Source: Oenococcus kitaharae (GTDB lineage Bacteria > Bacillota > Bacilli > Lactobacillales > Lactobacillaceae). From it: a DNA stretch of 64,000 bases. The stretch's first letter is position 1. Every line of letters starts with the position of its first letter. This document shows, piece after piece, positions 17,452 to 25,709 of the stretch. A program made the translations under genes and the position numbers. Where the stretch lies: the NCBI RefSeq assembly GCF_025758695.1, contig NZ_JANJQP010000001.1, forward strand, positions 583,508-647,507, in the 5' to 3' direction. Below the pieces are notes generated by a model. It saw only the letters and a list, made by a program, of their open reading frames with translations, had not been told where the DNA came from and ran no database searches.

Positions 17452-19407
17452 ATGTCAGGAATCACATCACAAGATTTATTTAAATTAAAATCAGCGTCTC
17501 AGCTCACTTATGGCGATGGCAAAATTTTCTTTGTCGAGAATTTCCTTGATGCCAAGTCGAACAGTTATAACAGCACAATCAAGTCGGTCGATGAATCAGG
17601 CTTGGTACAGACCTGGGCAAACGGCAAGGGAATCAATAGCAATCCGGTTATTTTGGGGGAATCATTGTATTTTACCGCCAAGGATGATCGCAGCAAGAAA
17701 AATCAGTTGTTTACAATTAACTTAAAAGGCGGTGTTGCAACACAAGTGACTTTTGAAAAAAGGGATGTCATCGATGTTTTAGCCTTATCTGATGGACACC
17801 GTCTGCTTTTTCAGACTAAGAAATCCGATATCCCCAGTAAATTTAAGACAGAAGATTTTCCAAAAACACGTCAAGTGAAGCGATTAATCAGCCGTTTTGA
17901 CGGTTTGGGATGGATTGATGACCAAGCCGTTTATGCAACCTTTAGTTTCGATCCCAGCACTAAAAGCAGTGTTGAGCTATTTCAAGGGAAGTATCCGATC
18001 AGTTTATTGGATATTTCATCAGATGACCGGCAATTCTTGTACAGTGCCAAAAATCTGCCGGACGATGAACAGGATTTCGGCGAAGGTATTTATGCCTATG
18101 ACTTTGCTAGTAAAAAAAGCAGTTTTATTACAAAGGATGAAGCTAAAGGCCAGTTTTTTGACGCACGTTTCTCACCGGATGCCAACAAAATTCTTTTGGC
18201 TGGCGATGACGAACATCTTAGAAATAATACGAAACAGGAACTTTATCTCTACGATGTGAGCGAACAAAAACTCACAAATTTGACGCGTGAAGCTGATTTT
18301 GATTTGAGCAGCCATTTAGCAGCTGATTTTGAGCAGCAATCCTCAGGCCGGGTACTAGCTTGGATTGATAATGCCAATTACTTTTTCACAGCCGCCTATC
18401 ATGGCCATTCTCAGGCATTTACAGGGTCAGGCAGTCAGTTTCGCATTGTCTACAATGAATTAAACCAGATTTACGATTTCACCCTTTTGCCGAATGCACA
18501 AGTGGCTTTTTCAGTTTCGGCACAAAGCAAAGCCAACGAAATCGTCAAATTGGACTTAAAAGCAAATGCCCAATTTCAGCTCTACAACCCCAATCTGAAG
18601 TTTGAAAGCGAGCACGATTATGCCAAAGTAGACCGTTTCACTTTTCAAACTGCAGACGGTTGGGATCATGATGGCTGGTATATGCATGCACTTGATCCAA
18701 AAGATAAAGAAAACGTCCCTGTTCTGCTTTATGTTCATGGCGGCCCGCACGGTGCTTATGGCGAGACTTTCTTCCATGAATTTCAGGTGCACGCTAGCCA
18801 CGGATATGCAATTGTTTTCGTTAATCCGCGTGGTTCAACAACTTATGGCCAAAAATTCGAGTCTGCTGTGATCGGCCACTATGGCGAAGGCGATTATACC
18901 GATGTTTTGGCTGGCCTGGACTATGCTTTAGATCATTTCCCCGAATTAGACCGCGATCACCAATACATCGCCGGCGGGTCTTATGGCGGCTTTATGACCA
19001 GCTGGGCCGTCGGGCACACTCAGCGTTTCAAAGCAGCTGTGACACAGCGGTCCGTGATTAACTGGATTTCTATGTGGGGTACTTCAGATATCGGCTGGTT
19101 CTTTAATGAGTCCGAACTTGGCCTAGGACTATATGATGAAGGCGGCTTAGCTGAATATTGGAAACGGTCTCCACTTGCCTATGCACAAAATGTCACGACA
19201 CCGCTCTTGATTCAGGCTGGCGAATGGGATATGCGCTGCCCAATCGAACAATCTGAGCAATTCTACACAGCTGTCAAACAGCATGGCGGCGAAACCAAGT
19301 TTATTCGCTACCCGCAAAGTTTTCATGGTTTTTCCCGCGACGGGCTGCCGAGTCTTCGGATGCAGAGATTGTCAGACATTGAAAGCTGGCTGGATTCACA
19401 CAAATAA
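17452..19407 (+). CDS. S9 family (prolyl oligopeptidase-type) serine peptidase
   Basis: The 651-residue protein has an N-terminal beta-propeller-like region of about 390 residues and a C-terminal alpha/beta-hydrolase domain. The latter shows VLLYVHGGPHGAYGE (oxyanion region), the nucleophile serine in AGGSYGGFMTSW, the aspartate in AGEWDMRCPIEQ and the histidine in QSFHGFSR. This matches acylaminoacyl-peptidase/dipeptidyl-peptidase-like S9C enzymes that cleave short peptides in the cytoplasm; no signal peptide is present. GAGGAG lies 6 nt before the ATG. A strong terminator follows the gene. Confidence 0.9.
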   Translation: MSGITSQDLFKLKSASQLTYGDGKIFFVENFLDAKSNSYNSTIKSVDESGLVQTWANGKGINSNPVILGESLYFTAKDDRSKKNQLFTINLKGGVATQVTFEKRDVIDVLALSDGHRLLFQTKKSDIPSKFKTEDFPKTRQVKRLISRFDGLGWIDDQAVYATFSFDPSTKSSVELFQGKYPISLLDISSDDRQFLYSAKNLPDDEQDFGEGIYAYDFASKKSSFITKDEAKGQFFDARFSPDANKILLAGDDEHLRNNTKQELYLYDVSEQKLTNLTREADFDLSSHLAADFEQQSSGRVLAWIDNANYFFTAAYHGHSQAFTGSGSQFRIVYNELNQIYDFTLLPNAQVAFSVSAQSKANEIVKLDLKANAQFQLYNPNLKFESEHDYAKVDRFTFQTADGWDHDGWYMHALDPKDKENVPVLLYVHGGPHGAYGETFFHEFQVHASHGYAIVFVNPRGSTTYGQKFESAVIGHYGEGDYTDVLAGLDYALDHFPELDRDHQYIAGGSYGGFMTSWAVGHTQRFKAAVTQRSVINWISMWGTSDIGWFFNESELGLGLYDEGGLAEYWKRSPLAYAQNVTTPLLIQAGEWDMRCPIEQSEQFYTAVKQHGGETKFIRYPQSFHGFSRDGLPSLRMQRLSDIESWLDSHK

Positions 19408-19701
19408 TTTTTTTAGACGATTCAATTCAGAATCGTCTATTTTTTTATCCAAAAAACGTGCCAGCGGTGTAAATTGATGACGATCTTTAAAAGGCAGATC
19501 AACCGCCTTTAAAATCACTACCGTCAATTTATTTTCAGTCAAAAAAAACTGACCGATTTCCGTAAAGCGGCCAGAAGTATGTTTCCCAGTGCGCCAGACA
19601 CTCATCTCTTTGCGATTTGCAGCAAAGACAAATTGTCCCTGATCATTTTGGCTGACTGGCAACCCATAAAAAAGCTGCACTTTGTACTGATTTTTTTTCA
19701 T
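19396..19701 (-). CDS. Hypothetical protein, 101 residues
   Basis: A frame of 101 codons runs from ATG 19701, directly after the T-run of the dnaJ terminator, to a stop inside the end of the convergent S9 peptidase gene (12 nt overlap). The product is soluble and basic (starts MKKNQYKVQLFYGLP, ends DDSELNRLKKLFV) and was not recognised. There is no Shine-Dalgarno sequence, so the start is uncertain; a later methionine at residue 33 is an alternative. Its last codons coincide with the terminator stem of the opposite gene. Composition looks protein-like, but expression is unproven. Confidence 0.45.
   Translation of the reverse strand: MKKNQYKVQLFYGLPVSQNDQGQFVFAANRKEMSVWRTGKHTSGRFTEIGQFFLTENKLTVVILKAVDLPFKDRHQFTPLARFLDKKIDDSELNRLKKLFV
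19414..19446 (+). terminator. Terminator of the S9 peptidase gene
   Basis: TAGACGATTC and GAATCGTCTA form a perfect 10 bp stem with a 6 nt loop, followed by seven T on the plus strand. On the minus strand no T-run follows, so it acts only rightward. The stem is also coding sequence for the convergent 101-residue frame. Confidence 0.85.
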
Positions 19702-19724
19702 AAAAAAAGGCTAACGATTAGCCG
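19702..19724 (-). terminator. Terminator of the grpE-dnaK-dnaJ operon
   Basis: GGCTAA-tcg-TTAGCC followed by seven T on the minus strand. The dnaJ stop codon TAA is part of the first arm. Confidence 0.8.
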
Positions 19725-20653
19725 AACAGCCCTCTTTTCTTTTGCGGCGTCACAGATTCCCCACGTGTTTCCGCGTAGTTCTGCAAGGCCTTTCTTTCCT
19801 TTTCACTCAATCTCTTCGGTACCTGCACAACAACTTTGACATAATGGTCACCGATTCGGTTGGGATTATTAACATAAGCTGACCCTTTACCACGCAAACG
19901 GAACTCGGTTCCCGTCTGCGTACCAGCCGGCACGGTCAGCTCAACTTCACCGCGGACTGTCTTGACTGTAATCTTATCGCCCAAAGCCGCTTGCACAAAG
20001 CTGATGCCTTTTTCAGAATAAATATCCGCACCTTCTCTTTGAAAGCCGTCTGCTGATTTGCCAACAACAAAAGACACATACAAATCACCATAGGGGCCGC
20101 CGTTAACACCAGCCTCCCCTTGACCAGACAAACGCATCTGCTGGCCAGTCTCAACACCCGCCGGAATCGTGACTTTGACGGCATGTTCTTTAGAACTACC
20201 GCCTTTTTCTTGACGGACATATTTGATTTCTGTTTCTTTACCGAAAACAGCTTCTTCAAATGTTAAATTAACACGATATTGTAAATCACGTCCCTTGCGC
20301 GGTCCGTTAGGGTTGAAGCCGCCGCCAAACATTTGACTAAAGATATCACCAAAATCACCAAAATCCTGGCCATTAAAGCTGAATCCACCCTGCTGAAAGC
20401 CGCCGCCAAAACCATTCTGTCCGGCACCAGCGTTTGCGCCAGCCTTGCCGTACTGATCATAAGCAGCCTTCTTTTGCGGATTGCCTAAGGTTTCATAAGC
20501 TTCTTGTACTTGCTTATATTTATCTTCGGCACCGGGCTCGTGATTTAAATCAGGATGATATTTCTTTGAAAGCTTCCGATAGGCATGCTTGATCTCATCT
20601 TGGCTCGCGTTTTTATCAATTCCTAGTGTGTTGTAATATTCTTCATTATCCAT
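19718..20653 (-). CDS. dnaJ: DnaJ-type cochaperone without zinc-finger domain (CbpA-like, type II)
   Basis: The 311-residue protein has an N-terminal J-domain ([20 protein letters not shown], with the HPD motif in KKYHPDLN), a Gly/Phe-rich linker with [11 protein letters not shown], and the two C-terminal substrate-binding subdomains ([32 protein letters not shown]). The four CxxCxGxG zinc motifs of the DnaJ encoded in most dnaK operons are absent, so the protein is about 70 residues shorter than type I DnaJ. It should stimulate DnaK ATPase and deliver substrates. It is the third gene of the heat-shock operon. The Shine-Dalgarno region is weak. Confidence 0.9.
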   Translation of the reverse strand: MDNEEYYNTLGIDKNASQDEIKHAYRKLSKKYHPDLNHEPGAEDKYKQVQEAYETLGNPQKKAAYDQYGKAGANAGAGQNGFGGGFQQGGFSFNGQDFGDFGDIFSQMFGGGFNPNGPRKGRDLQYRVNLTFEEAVFGKETEIKYVRQEKGGSSKEHAVKVTIPAGVETGQQMRLSGQGEAGVNGGPYGDLYVSFVVGKSADGFQREGADIYSEKGISFVQAALGDKITVKTVRGEVELTVPAGTQTGTEFRLRGKGSAYVNNPNRIGDHYVKVVVQVPKRLSEKERKALQNYAETRGESVTPQKKRGLFG

Positions 20654-20662
20654 AATATGTAG

Positions 20663-20679
20663 GCCGGGATTCCCCCGGC
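20663..20679 (-). other. GC-rich intercistronic hairpin between dnaK and dnaJ
   Basis: GCCGGG and CCCGGC form a 6 bp stem with a 5 nt loop and no T-run, so it is not a terminator. Such hairpins can stabilise or mark processing of polycistronic mRNA and could lower dnaJ output relative to dnaK. Confidence 0.5.
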
Positions 20680-20686
20680 AGTTTGA

Positions 20687-22531
20687 TTACTTTTTGTCGT
20701 CAGGATTAACTTCTTTAAAGTCACCATCGACAGTCTTACCATCGTCGCCTGACTTGCCGCCATTATCAGGTCCGGCCTGACCAGCTTGGCCAGCTGCACC
20801 AGACTGTGGTGCAGACTGCTGATAGAGCTTAATTGCCAAAGCCTGTGCTGCCTTTTCCAAAGCATCCTTCTTTTCTTTCAAGGTCTCAAGATTGTTAGAA
20901 TCCTTGGCCTTCTTCAATTCGTCCAAAGCGTCTTGAACCGGCTTTTTATCAGCATCGCCCAGCTTGTCGCCAACATCAGTCAAAGTTTTTTCACTAGAGA
21001 AGATCAACTGATCAACTTCGTTATGCAAATCAACTTCTTCTTTCTTTTTCTTATCGGCTTCTTCGTTGGACTGAGCGTCCTTCACCATCTTGTCGATCTC
21101 TTCTTTAGAAATGCTTCCTGGATTTTGGATCGTGATCTTTTGGCTCTTGCCAGTACCTTTATCCTTAGCGGAAACAGATACAATACCATTTCGGTCAATA
21201 TCAAATGTCACTTCAATCTGTGGAATGCCACGCGGTGCGGCAGGAATATCAGACAATTGGAAATTGCCCAAAGTCTTGTTATCGGCAGCCATAGGACGTT
21301 CGCCTTGCAGAACGTGAATATCAACTGCCGGCTGATTATCAGCAGCCGTTGAGAAGACTTGCGACTTAGAAGTCGGAATCGTTGTGTTGCGGTCAATCAG
21401 CTTGGTCATGACGCCGCCCATTGTTTCAATACCTAATGACAGAGGCGTCACATCAAGCAGAACAACATCTTTCACATCACCAGTAATCACAGCACCTTGA
21501 ACAGCAGCGCCTAAAGCAACGGCCTCATCAGGGTTGATTGAGTGGTTAGGTTCTTTACCAGTTAATTCCTTGACTGATTCTTGAACAGCTGGAATACGTG
21601 TCGAACCACCATTTAAGATCACTTCATCAATATCAGAGAAGCTCAATCCGGCATCCTTCATGGCATTTTGGACTGGTGCCTTAGCACGGTCCACCAAGTC
21701 AGCAGTCAGCTGGTTGAATTGTGCGCGCGTCAAGGTCTTATCAATGTTCAGGTTTTGGTGAATAAATGGCAACAGAATCTGAGCTTCATTGGCTGAAGAC
21801 AAGGTCTTCTTAGCTTTTTCAGCTTCATCTTTCAAACGCTGCAAAGCTAACGAATCAGTTGATAGGTCAACGCCATTTTCTTTTTTGAAGTCACTAACTA
21901 GCCAGTCAATCACTTTCTGATCGAAATCATCACCACCAAGGTGTGTATCGCCATTAGTTGACAAAACTTCAAAGACACCATCACCTAATTCAAGGATGGA
22001 AACATCAAAAGTACCACCACCCAAATCATAAACAAGAATCTTTTGATCCTTATCAAGCTTATCCAGGCCGAAGGCTAAAGCGGCCGCCGTTGGTTCGTTA
22101 ATGATACGCTGAACATTCAAACCAGCAATTTTTCCAGCATCTTTTGTTGCCTGACGCTGAGCATCGTTAAAGTAGGCAGGCACCGTGATAACAGCATCGC
22201 TAACGGGTGTTCCTAAATAATCTTCCGCATATTTTTTAATGTATTGCAGAATCATGGCTGAAATTTCTTCAGGGCGGTATTCTTTGCCATTGGCCTTCAC
22301 ACGATAGTTGCTTTCGCCCATGTGACGCTTGATTGATGAAATCGTATCAGGATTGACGATTGCTTGACGTTTTGCAACATCGCCGACCTGAATTTCACCG
22401 TTTTTAAATGCGACAACTGATGGTGTCGTCCGCCCGCCATCTGGATTTGTAATAATTTTTGGCTCATTGCCTTCCATGACGGCAACAGCTGAGTTTGTTG
22501 TTCCTAAATCGATACCAATAATTTTTGACAT
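20687..22531 (-). CDS. dnaK: Molecular chaperone DnaK (Hsp70)
   Basis: The 614-residue Hsp70 starts [15 protein letters not shown] (phosphate-1 motif), contains [33 protein letters not shown] (phosphate-2) and [10 protein letters not shown] (adenosine motif), the substrate-binding domain with [16 protein letters not shown], and a helical lid. The tail is Gly/Asp-rich and ends [12 protein letters not shown]. It folds nascent and heat-damaged proteins in the cytoplasm with GrpE and DnaJ. AAGGAGGA lies 7 nt before the ATG. It follows grpE by 12 nt. The operon lacks hrcA and carries a CtsR-like box. Confidence 0.98.
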   Translation of the reverse strand: MSKIIGIDLGTTNSAVAVMEGNEPKIITNPDGGRTTPSVVAFKNGEIQVGDVAKRQAIVNPDTISSIKRHMGESNYRVKANGKEYRPEEISAMILQYIKKYAEDYLGTPVSDAVITVPAYFNDAQRQATKDAGKIAGLNVQRIINEPTAAALAFGLDKLDKDQKILVYDLGGGTFDVSILELGDGVFEVLSTNGDTHLGGDDFDQKVIDWLVSDFKKENGVDLSTDSLALQRLKDEAEKAKKTLSSANEAQILLPFIHQNLNIDKTLTRAQFNQLTADLVDRAKAPVQNAMKDAGLSFSDIDEVILNGGSTRIPAVQESVKELTGKEPNHSINPDEAVALGAAVQGAVITGDVKDVVLLDVTPLSLGIETMGGVMTKLIDRNTTIPTSKSQVFSTAADNQPAVDIHVLQGERPMAADNKTLGNFQLSDIPAAPRGIPQIEVTFDIDRNGIVSVSAKDKGTGKSQKITIQNPGSISKEEIDKMVKDAQSNEEADKKKKEEVDLHNEVDQLIFSSEKTLTDVGDKLGDADKKPVQDALDELKKAKDSNNLETLKEKKDALEKAAQALAIKLYQQSAPQSGAAGQAGQAGPDNGGKSGDDGKTVDGDFKEVNPDDKK

Positions 22532-22543
22532 TTTAAGTCCTCC

Positions 22544-23125
22544 TTATTTTGTATAAACACTAACCATTGCCGGACGCAAAACCCGGTCATGCAATTGATA
22601 TCCCCTTTGCAAAACAACTGCAATCGTATCGGCTTTCTGTTTTTCCGGATCATCAATCGGTGTCTTTTGAATCGCGTTGTGAAGTTTTGGATCGAACTGG
22701 TCACCACTCTTGCCAATCTCTGTGATGCCGTTATCGCGCAGTGCATTGCTCAAAGATTTATAGGTAAGCTCAACGCCGCGGCGGATCTTTTTAGATCCCT
22801 CGTCATCATCGTCATTGCTTAAAGCCCGCTCCAAATTATCCAGCGCTGGCAAAATACTTTTTGCCAGATCCTGGCCCTCATACTTCAGCATCGTCGCACG
22901 TTCCTTGCTAAATCGCTGCTGAACATTCTGCAGCTCTGCTTCTGCACGATAAAATTTGTCCTCATAGTCAACAGCTGGTGCCTCTTTTTTAGCCGGCTGA
23001 CCTGCCTCTTTAGCGGCTGCCTCTGTCTTAGGCTCTTCCTTAGACCCTTTGACGGCCCGCTCGATTTCTTCTTCGCTCGCGGATTTCTCTTGATTCTTAG
23101 CTTGTGATTTCTTCTTTTCTACCAA
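22544..23125 (-). CDS. grpE: Nucleotide exchange factor GrpE, TTG start
   Basis: The 193-residue protein has a charged, Glu/Lys-rich N-terminal tail of about 50 residues, a long coiled coil (YRAEAELQNVQQRFSKERATML) and the C-terminal beta domain with PKLHNAIQKTPIDDPEKQKADTI and GYQLHDRVLRPAMVSV. It releases ADP from DnaK. The start is TTG at 23125, 5 nt behind GAGGTGA. It is the first gene of the operon; upstream lies a divergent acetyltransferase rather than hrcA, which is the usual first gene in Firmicutes. Confidence 0.95.
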   Translation of the reverse strand: MVEKKKSQAKNQEKSASEEEIERAVKGSKEEPKTEAAAKEAGQPAKKEAPAVDYEDKFYRAEAELQNVQQRFSKERATMLKYEGQDLAKSILPALDNLERALSNDDDDEGSKKIRRGVELTYKSLSNALRDNGITEIGKSGDQFDPKLHNAIQKTPIDDPEKQKADTIAVVLQRGYQLHDRVLRPAMVSVYTK

Positions 23126-23151
23126 AAGTTCACCTCAATTCGTACCTGAAA

Positions 23152-23191
23152 ATAATAAACAATATTGGTCAAATAGTCAAGATTGGTCAAA
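23152..23191 (-). promoter_or_regulatory. grpE promoter overlapped by CtsR-like heptad repeats
   Basis: On the minus strand TTGACT (23175-23180) and TATTAT (23152-23157) are 17 bp apart. On the plus strand the region carries GGTCAAA (23167-23173), AGTCAAG (23175-23181) and GGTCAAA (23185-23191). AGTCAAG-ATT-GGTCAAA has the tandem-heptad, 3 nt spacer layout of the CtsR consensus with one heptad mismatch, and the extra heptad lies 1 nt away. The -35 box is inside the repeats, as expected for repression. No CIRCE inverted repeat is seen. Confidence 0.75.
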
Positions 23192-23217
23192 CATTTTTTT
23201 TGCTATAATCGAGAATC

Positions 23218-23748
23218 ATGCCTAAGTTATCTATCAGATTAACAAAACTGGCCGATCTGCCAGAAGTTATGCAAATTATTAATCAAGCCAAAGCACGTTT
23301 GAAAGCTGCTGGATCTCCCCAATGGCAAGGCGGATACCCCAATGAAGATTCTTTCAAACATGATATTGCCAAAAATTGGTCCTATGTCCTGCTTGTCGAT
23401 AGCCAGATAGCTGGCATCGCTGCCCTGATGCAGGAAGCTGAACCCAGTTATGCCGAAATCGAAGATGGCAGTTGGCGGAAGGCAAACAATTTGCATTATA
23501 CAACAATACATCGGATTGCCATTTCCGATCAATTCTCCGGCCAGCATCTGGCAAATTCCTTTTTTGACTTATTAATTAAAGAGTCTGAACGGCTTGGATT
23601 TGATCAGGTCCGTTTCGATACTCATCGTTTGAATTATGCCATGCAGCATTTAGCTGCCAAATTTGCCTTTGAAAAACGCGGCATTATTCGCGTTCAAGAT
23701 TATCAGGATAACGCGCGTTTTGCCTATCAGCTGATCTTGCGCCCCTGA
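23218..23748 (+). CDS. GNAT family N-acetyltransferase, probable leaderless message
   Basis: The 176-residue protein fits the GNAT fold: an N-terminal LSIRLTKLADLPEVMQIINQAK, a central HRIAISDQFSGQHLANSFFDLL that corresponds to motif A (acetyl-CoA pyrophosphate binding), and RFDTHRLNYAMQHLAAKFAFEKRG near the end. The substrate is unknown. TATAAT (23204-23209) ends 8 nt before the ATG and there is no Shine-Dalgarno sequence, so the transcript likely begins at or next to the start codon. The promoter region is shared with the CtsR-like box of the divergent grpE operon, so joint control is possible. The stop codon abuts that of ribF. Confidence 0.85.
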   Translation: MPKLSIRLTKLADLPEVMQIINQAKARLKAAGSPQWQGGYPNEDSFKHDIAKNWSYVLLVDSQIAGIAALMQEAEPSYAEIEDGSWRKANNLHYTTIHRIAISDQFSGQHLANSFFDLLIKESERLGFDQVRFDTHRLNYAMQHLAAKFAFEKRGIIRVQDYQDNARFAYQLILRP

Positions 23749-24714
23749 TCAGACTGGCGAATTAGCGGCCAGAATTTTTTTGATCACAGATTGATCCTCG
23801 TGCAGTTTGTCGACTAGCCCTCTGACCGAATCGAACTTTTGCTGGTCGCGGACATAATCAATCCAATCAACTGCAATCGTTTCATCGTAGATATTGCCAT
23901 AAAAATCAAATAAATTGATTTCGACTGTCATCGGATTATTGTCTCCGAAAGTGACGTTGTGCCCGATCGAAGCCATGCCGTTCAGCATTTTCCCTGCAAA
24001 CTGCCCAGTCAAAATCTTCACTCTGACGGCATAAACAGCGGCTTTTGGAAGCAGCTGCGGCTCAATTAACTGCTGGTTCGCGGTCGGAAAACCCAAGGTC
24101 CGGCCGATTTGATTGCCTAAAACAACTCGCCCGATCGTCCGATAATCATATCCCAAGAGCCGGTTTGCATCACTGACTTTACCGGATTGGATCAAATGGC
24201 GAATACGCGTGGATGAAATCTTACCATCAGCGTCATCTTGTTCGGAGACCGAGACTATCTCAAAGCGCTTCTTCGCATAAATGGGTAAATGAGCCATATC
24301 AGCCTTTTCTTTGGCTGACCCGTATGTATGGTCAAAACCGGCAACAAGCACCGCCAGGCCCATTTTTGCAAGGTAATGATCGACATAAGTCTGCGCGGGT
24401 TGTTGACCGAAAGCCAAACTATAATCAATCAGAAAAACTGTATCAACTTTCATCTCGGCAAACTTTTTCAATTTTTCCGGTAATGGCAGAATTGGTGCTT
24501 TTAAACTAGCATCGTCCTGATAAAAACTAGCAGGCGATTGTCGATAGGTCAGCACAGCCAGTTTCAAAGATCTCTGCTCGGCAATTTGCTGAGCACGCCG
24601 AATAACGGCCTGGTGGCCCAAATGAAGCCCATCAAAATAACCCACCGCTAAAACAAATTGATGATCTTGGTCCGATTGATAAATATTGGGAAATTGTAAA
24701 TTAATGACTTTCAT
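23749..24714 (-). CDS. ribF: Bifunctional riboflavin kinase/FAD synthetase
   Basis: The 321-residue protein has an N-terminal FAD synthetase (nucleotidyltransferase) domain with VGYFDGLHLGHQAVI and ISSTRIRHLIQSG, and a C-terminal riboflavin kinase domain with GRTLGFPTANQ and FDFYGNIYDETIAVDWIDYVRDQQKF. It converts riboflavin to FMN and FAD. It overlaps truB by 14 nt, the conserved truB-ribF pairing, and is translated by coupling because its own Shine-Dalgarno sequence is weak. Confidence 0.95.
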   Translation of the reverse strand: MKVINLQFPNIYQSDQDHQFVLAVGYFDGLHLGHQAVIRRAQQIAEQRSLKLAVLTYRQSPASFYQDDASLKAPILPLPEKLKKFAEMKVDTVFLIDYSLAFGQQPAQTYVDHYLAKMGLAVLVAGFDHTYGSAKEKADMAHLPIYAKKRFEIVSVSEQDDADGKISSTRIRHLIQSGKVSDANRLLGYDYRTIGRVVLGNQIGRTLGFPTANQQLIEPQLLPKAAVYAVRVKILTGQFAGKMLNGMASIGHNVTFGDNNPMTVEINLFDFYGNIYDETIAVDWIDYVRDQQKFDSVRGLVDKLHEDQSVIKKILAANSPV

Positions 24715-25597
24715 GAAGCAGCATTTTTTCAGGCCGGTACAGGCCTTGATCCTTTTTATAAATTGCCTGCAGAGATTGATTATAAAAAATTCTCACAAGC
24801 GGTGCATCCGTTTCCAAGTCCCTTAGCCAAGCACCATGCTGGACTAATTGCCAATCAGCCTGCTTAATTGCCACCATTGGCAGCTGTTTTAACAACTTTT
24901 CCAGGGGGATAACGAATTGATCCGGAGACGGATTTTTCAATAATTCTTCTAGCGGCACAGCATGGTCAACACGATAACCATCAGCAGCTAGCCGACGCAA
25001 TTTTTTCATCACGGCCGGTACAGCCATGCTGGCACCAATATCTTCGACCAGTGTACGAATGTAAGTCCCCTTTGAAACAGTTGCCGTAAAGCTCAGGTAC
25101 TGCCGGCCAGCGCCTTGATCAAAATGCGACGCGCCAATCTGGTCGAGCTGGCTGATCGTAATACTTCGAGCCTTCCGTTCAACAGTCTGCCCTTTTCTAG
25201 CAAGATCGTAAAGTCTTTTGCCATTGACTTTAATCGCTGAATACATGGGCGGTACCTGGAGACTTTGCCCAAGAAAAGTAGTCAGAGTCTGCTGGAGCTT
25301 CAGCTCGCTGATCGGCTCTTTTAACGGCAGCGTTTCAATAATTTGACCATCAAGATCCTGCGTATCGGTTTTGATACCCAAAATCATATCAGCACAATAT
25401 TTTTTTTCGGATTGCTGAAGAAAATCGATCAATTTAGTCCCTTTTCCCAAAACAATGACTAACAGCCCAGTGACCGAGGGATCTAAAGTCCCAGTATGCC
25501 CAACTTGTTTCTGATGAAAAACCTGCCGCATTTTTGAAACGACATCAAAGCTCGTCATGCCGGCAGGTTTATCGATTAAAACAATTCCGTTGTACAC
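24701..25597 (-). CDS. truB: tRNA pseudouridine(55) synthase, GTG start
   Basis: The 298-residue enzyme has GIVLIDKPAGMTSFDVV, the catalytic aspartate in HTGTLDPSVTGLLVI, and PMYSAIKVNGKRLYDLAR. It forms pseudouridine 55 in the T-loop of tRNAs. The start is GTG at 25597 with AAGGAG 9 nt upstream. A short C-terminal domain shows the usual low conservation. It is the first gene of the truB-ribF pair. Confidence 0.95.
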   Translation of the reverse strand: MYNGIVLIDKPAGMTSFDVVSKMRQVFHQKQVGHTGTLDPSVTGLLVIVLGKGTKLIDFLQQSEKKYCADMILGIKTDTQDLDGQIIETLPLKEPISELKLQQTLTTFLGQSLQVPPMYSAIKVNGKRLYDLARKGQTVERKARSITISQLDQIGASHFDQGAGRQYLSFTATVSKGTYIRTLVEDIGASMAVPAVMKKLRRLAADGYRVDHAVPLEELLKNPSPDQFVIPLEKLLKQLPMVAIKQADWQLVQHGAWLRDLETDAPLVRIFYNQSLQAIYKKDQGLYRPEKMLLHESH

Positions 25598-25667
25598 GCG
25601 GTCTTTCTCCTTGATGATCTAAAAATGATCTACGATACAATATTACTTCAAAAGCGAATTCAGCCAA

Positions 25668-25696
25668 AGAAAAAAGCGGGAATCAATCCCGCTTTT
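25668..25696 (-). terminator. Terminator of the rpsL-rpsG-fusA operon
   Basis: AAAGCGGGA and TCCCGCTTT form a 9 bp stem with a 5 nt loop followed by T-rich sequence on the minus strand, just after the fusA stop codon. tuf does not follow, so the str operon ends here. Confidence 0.85.
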
Positions 25697-25709
25697 AATT
25701 TGGAAAAAG

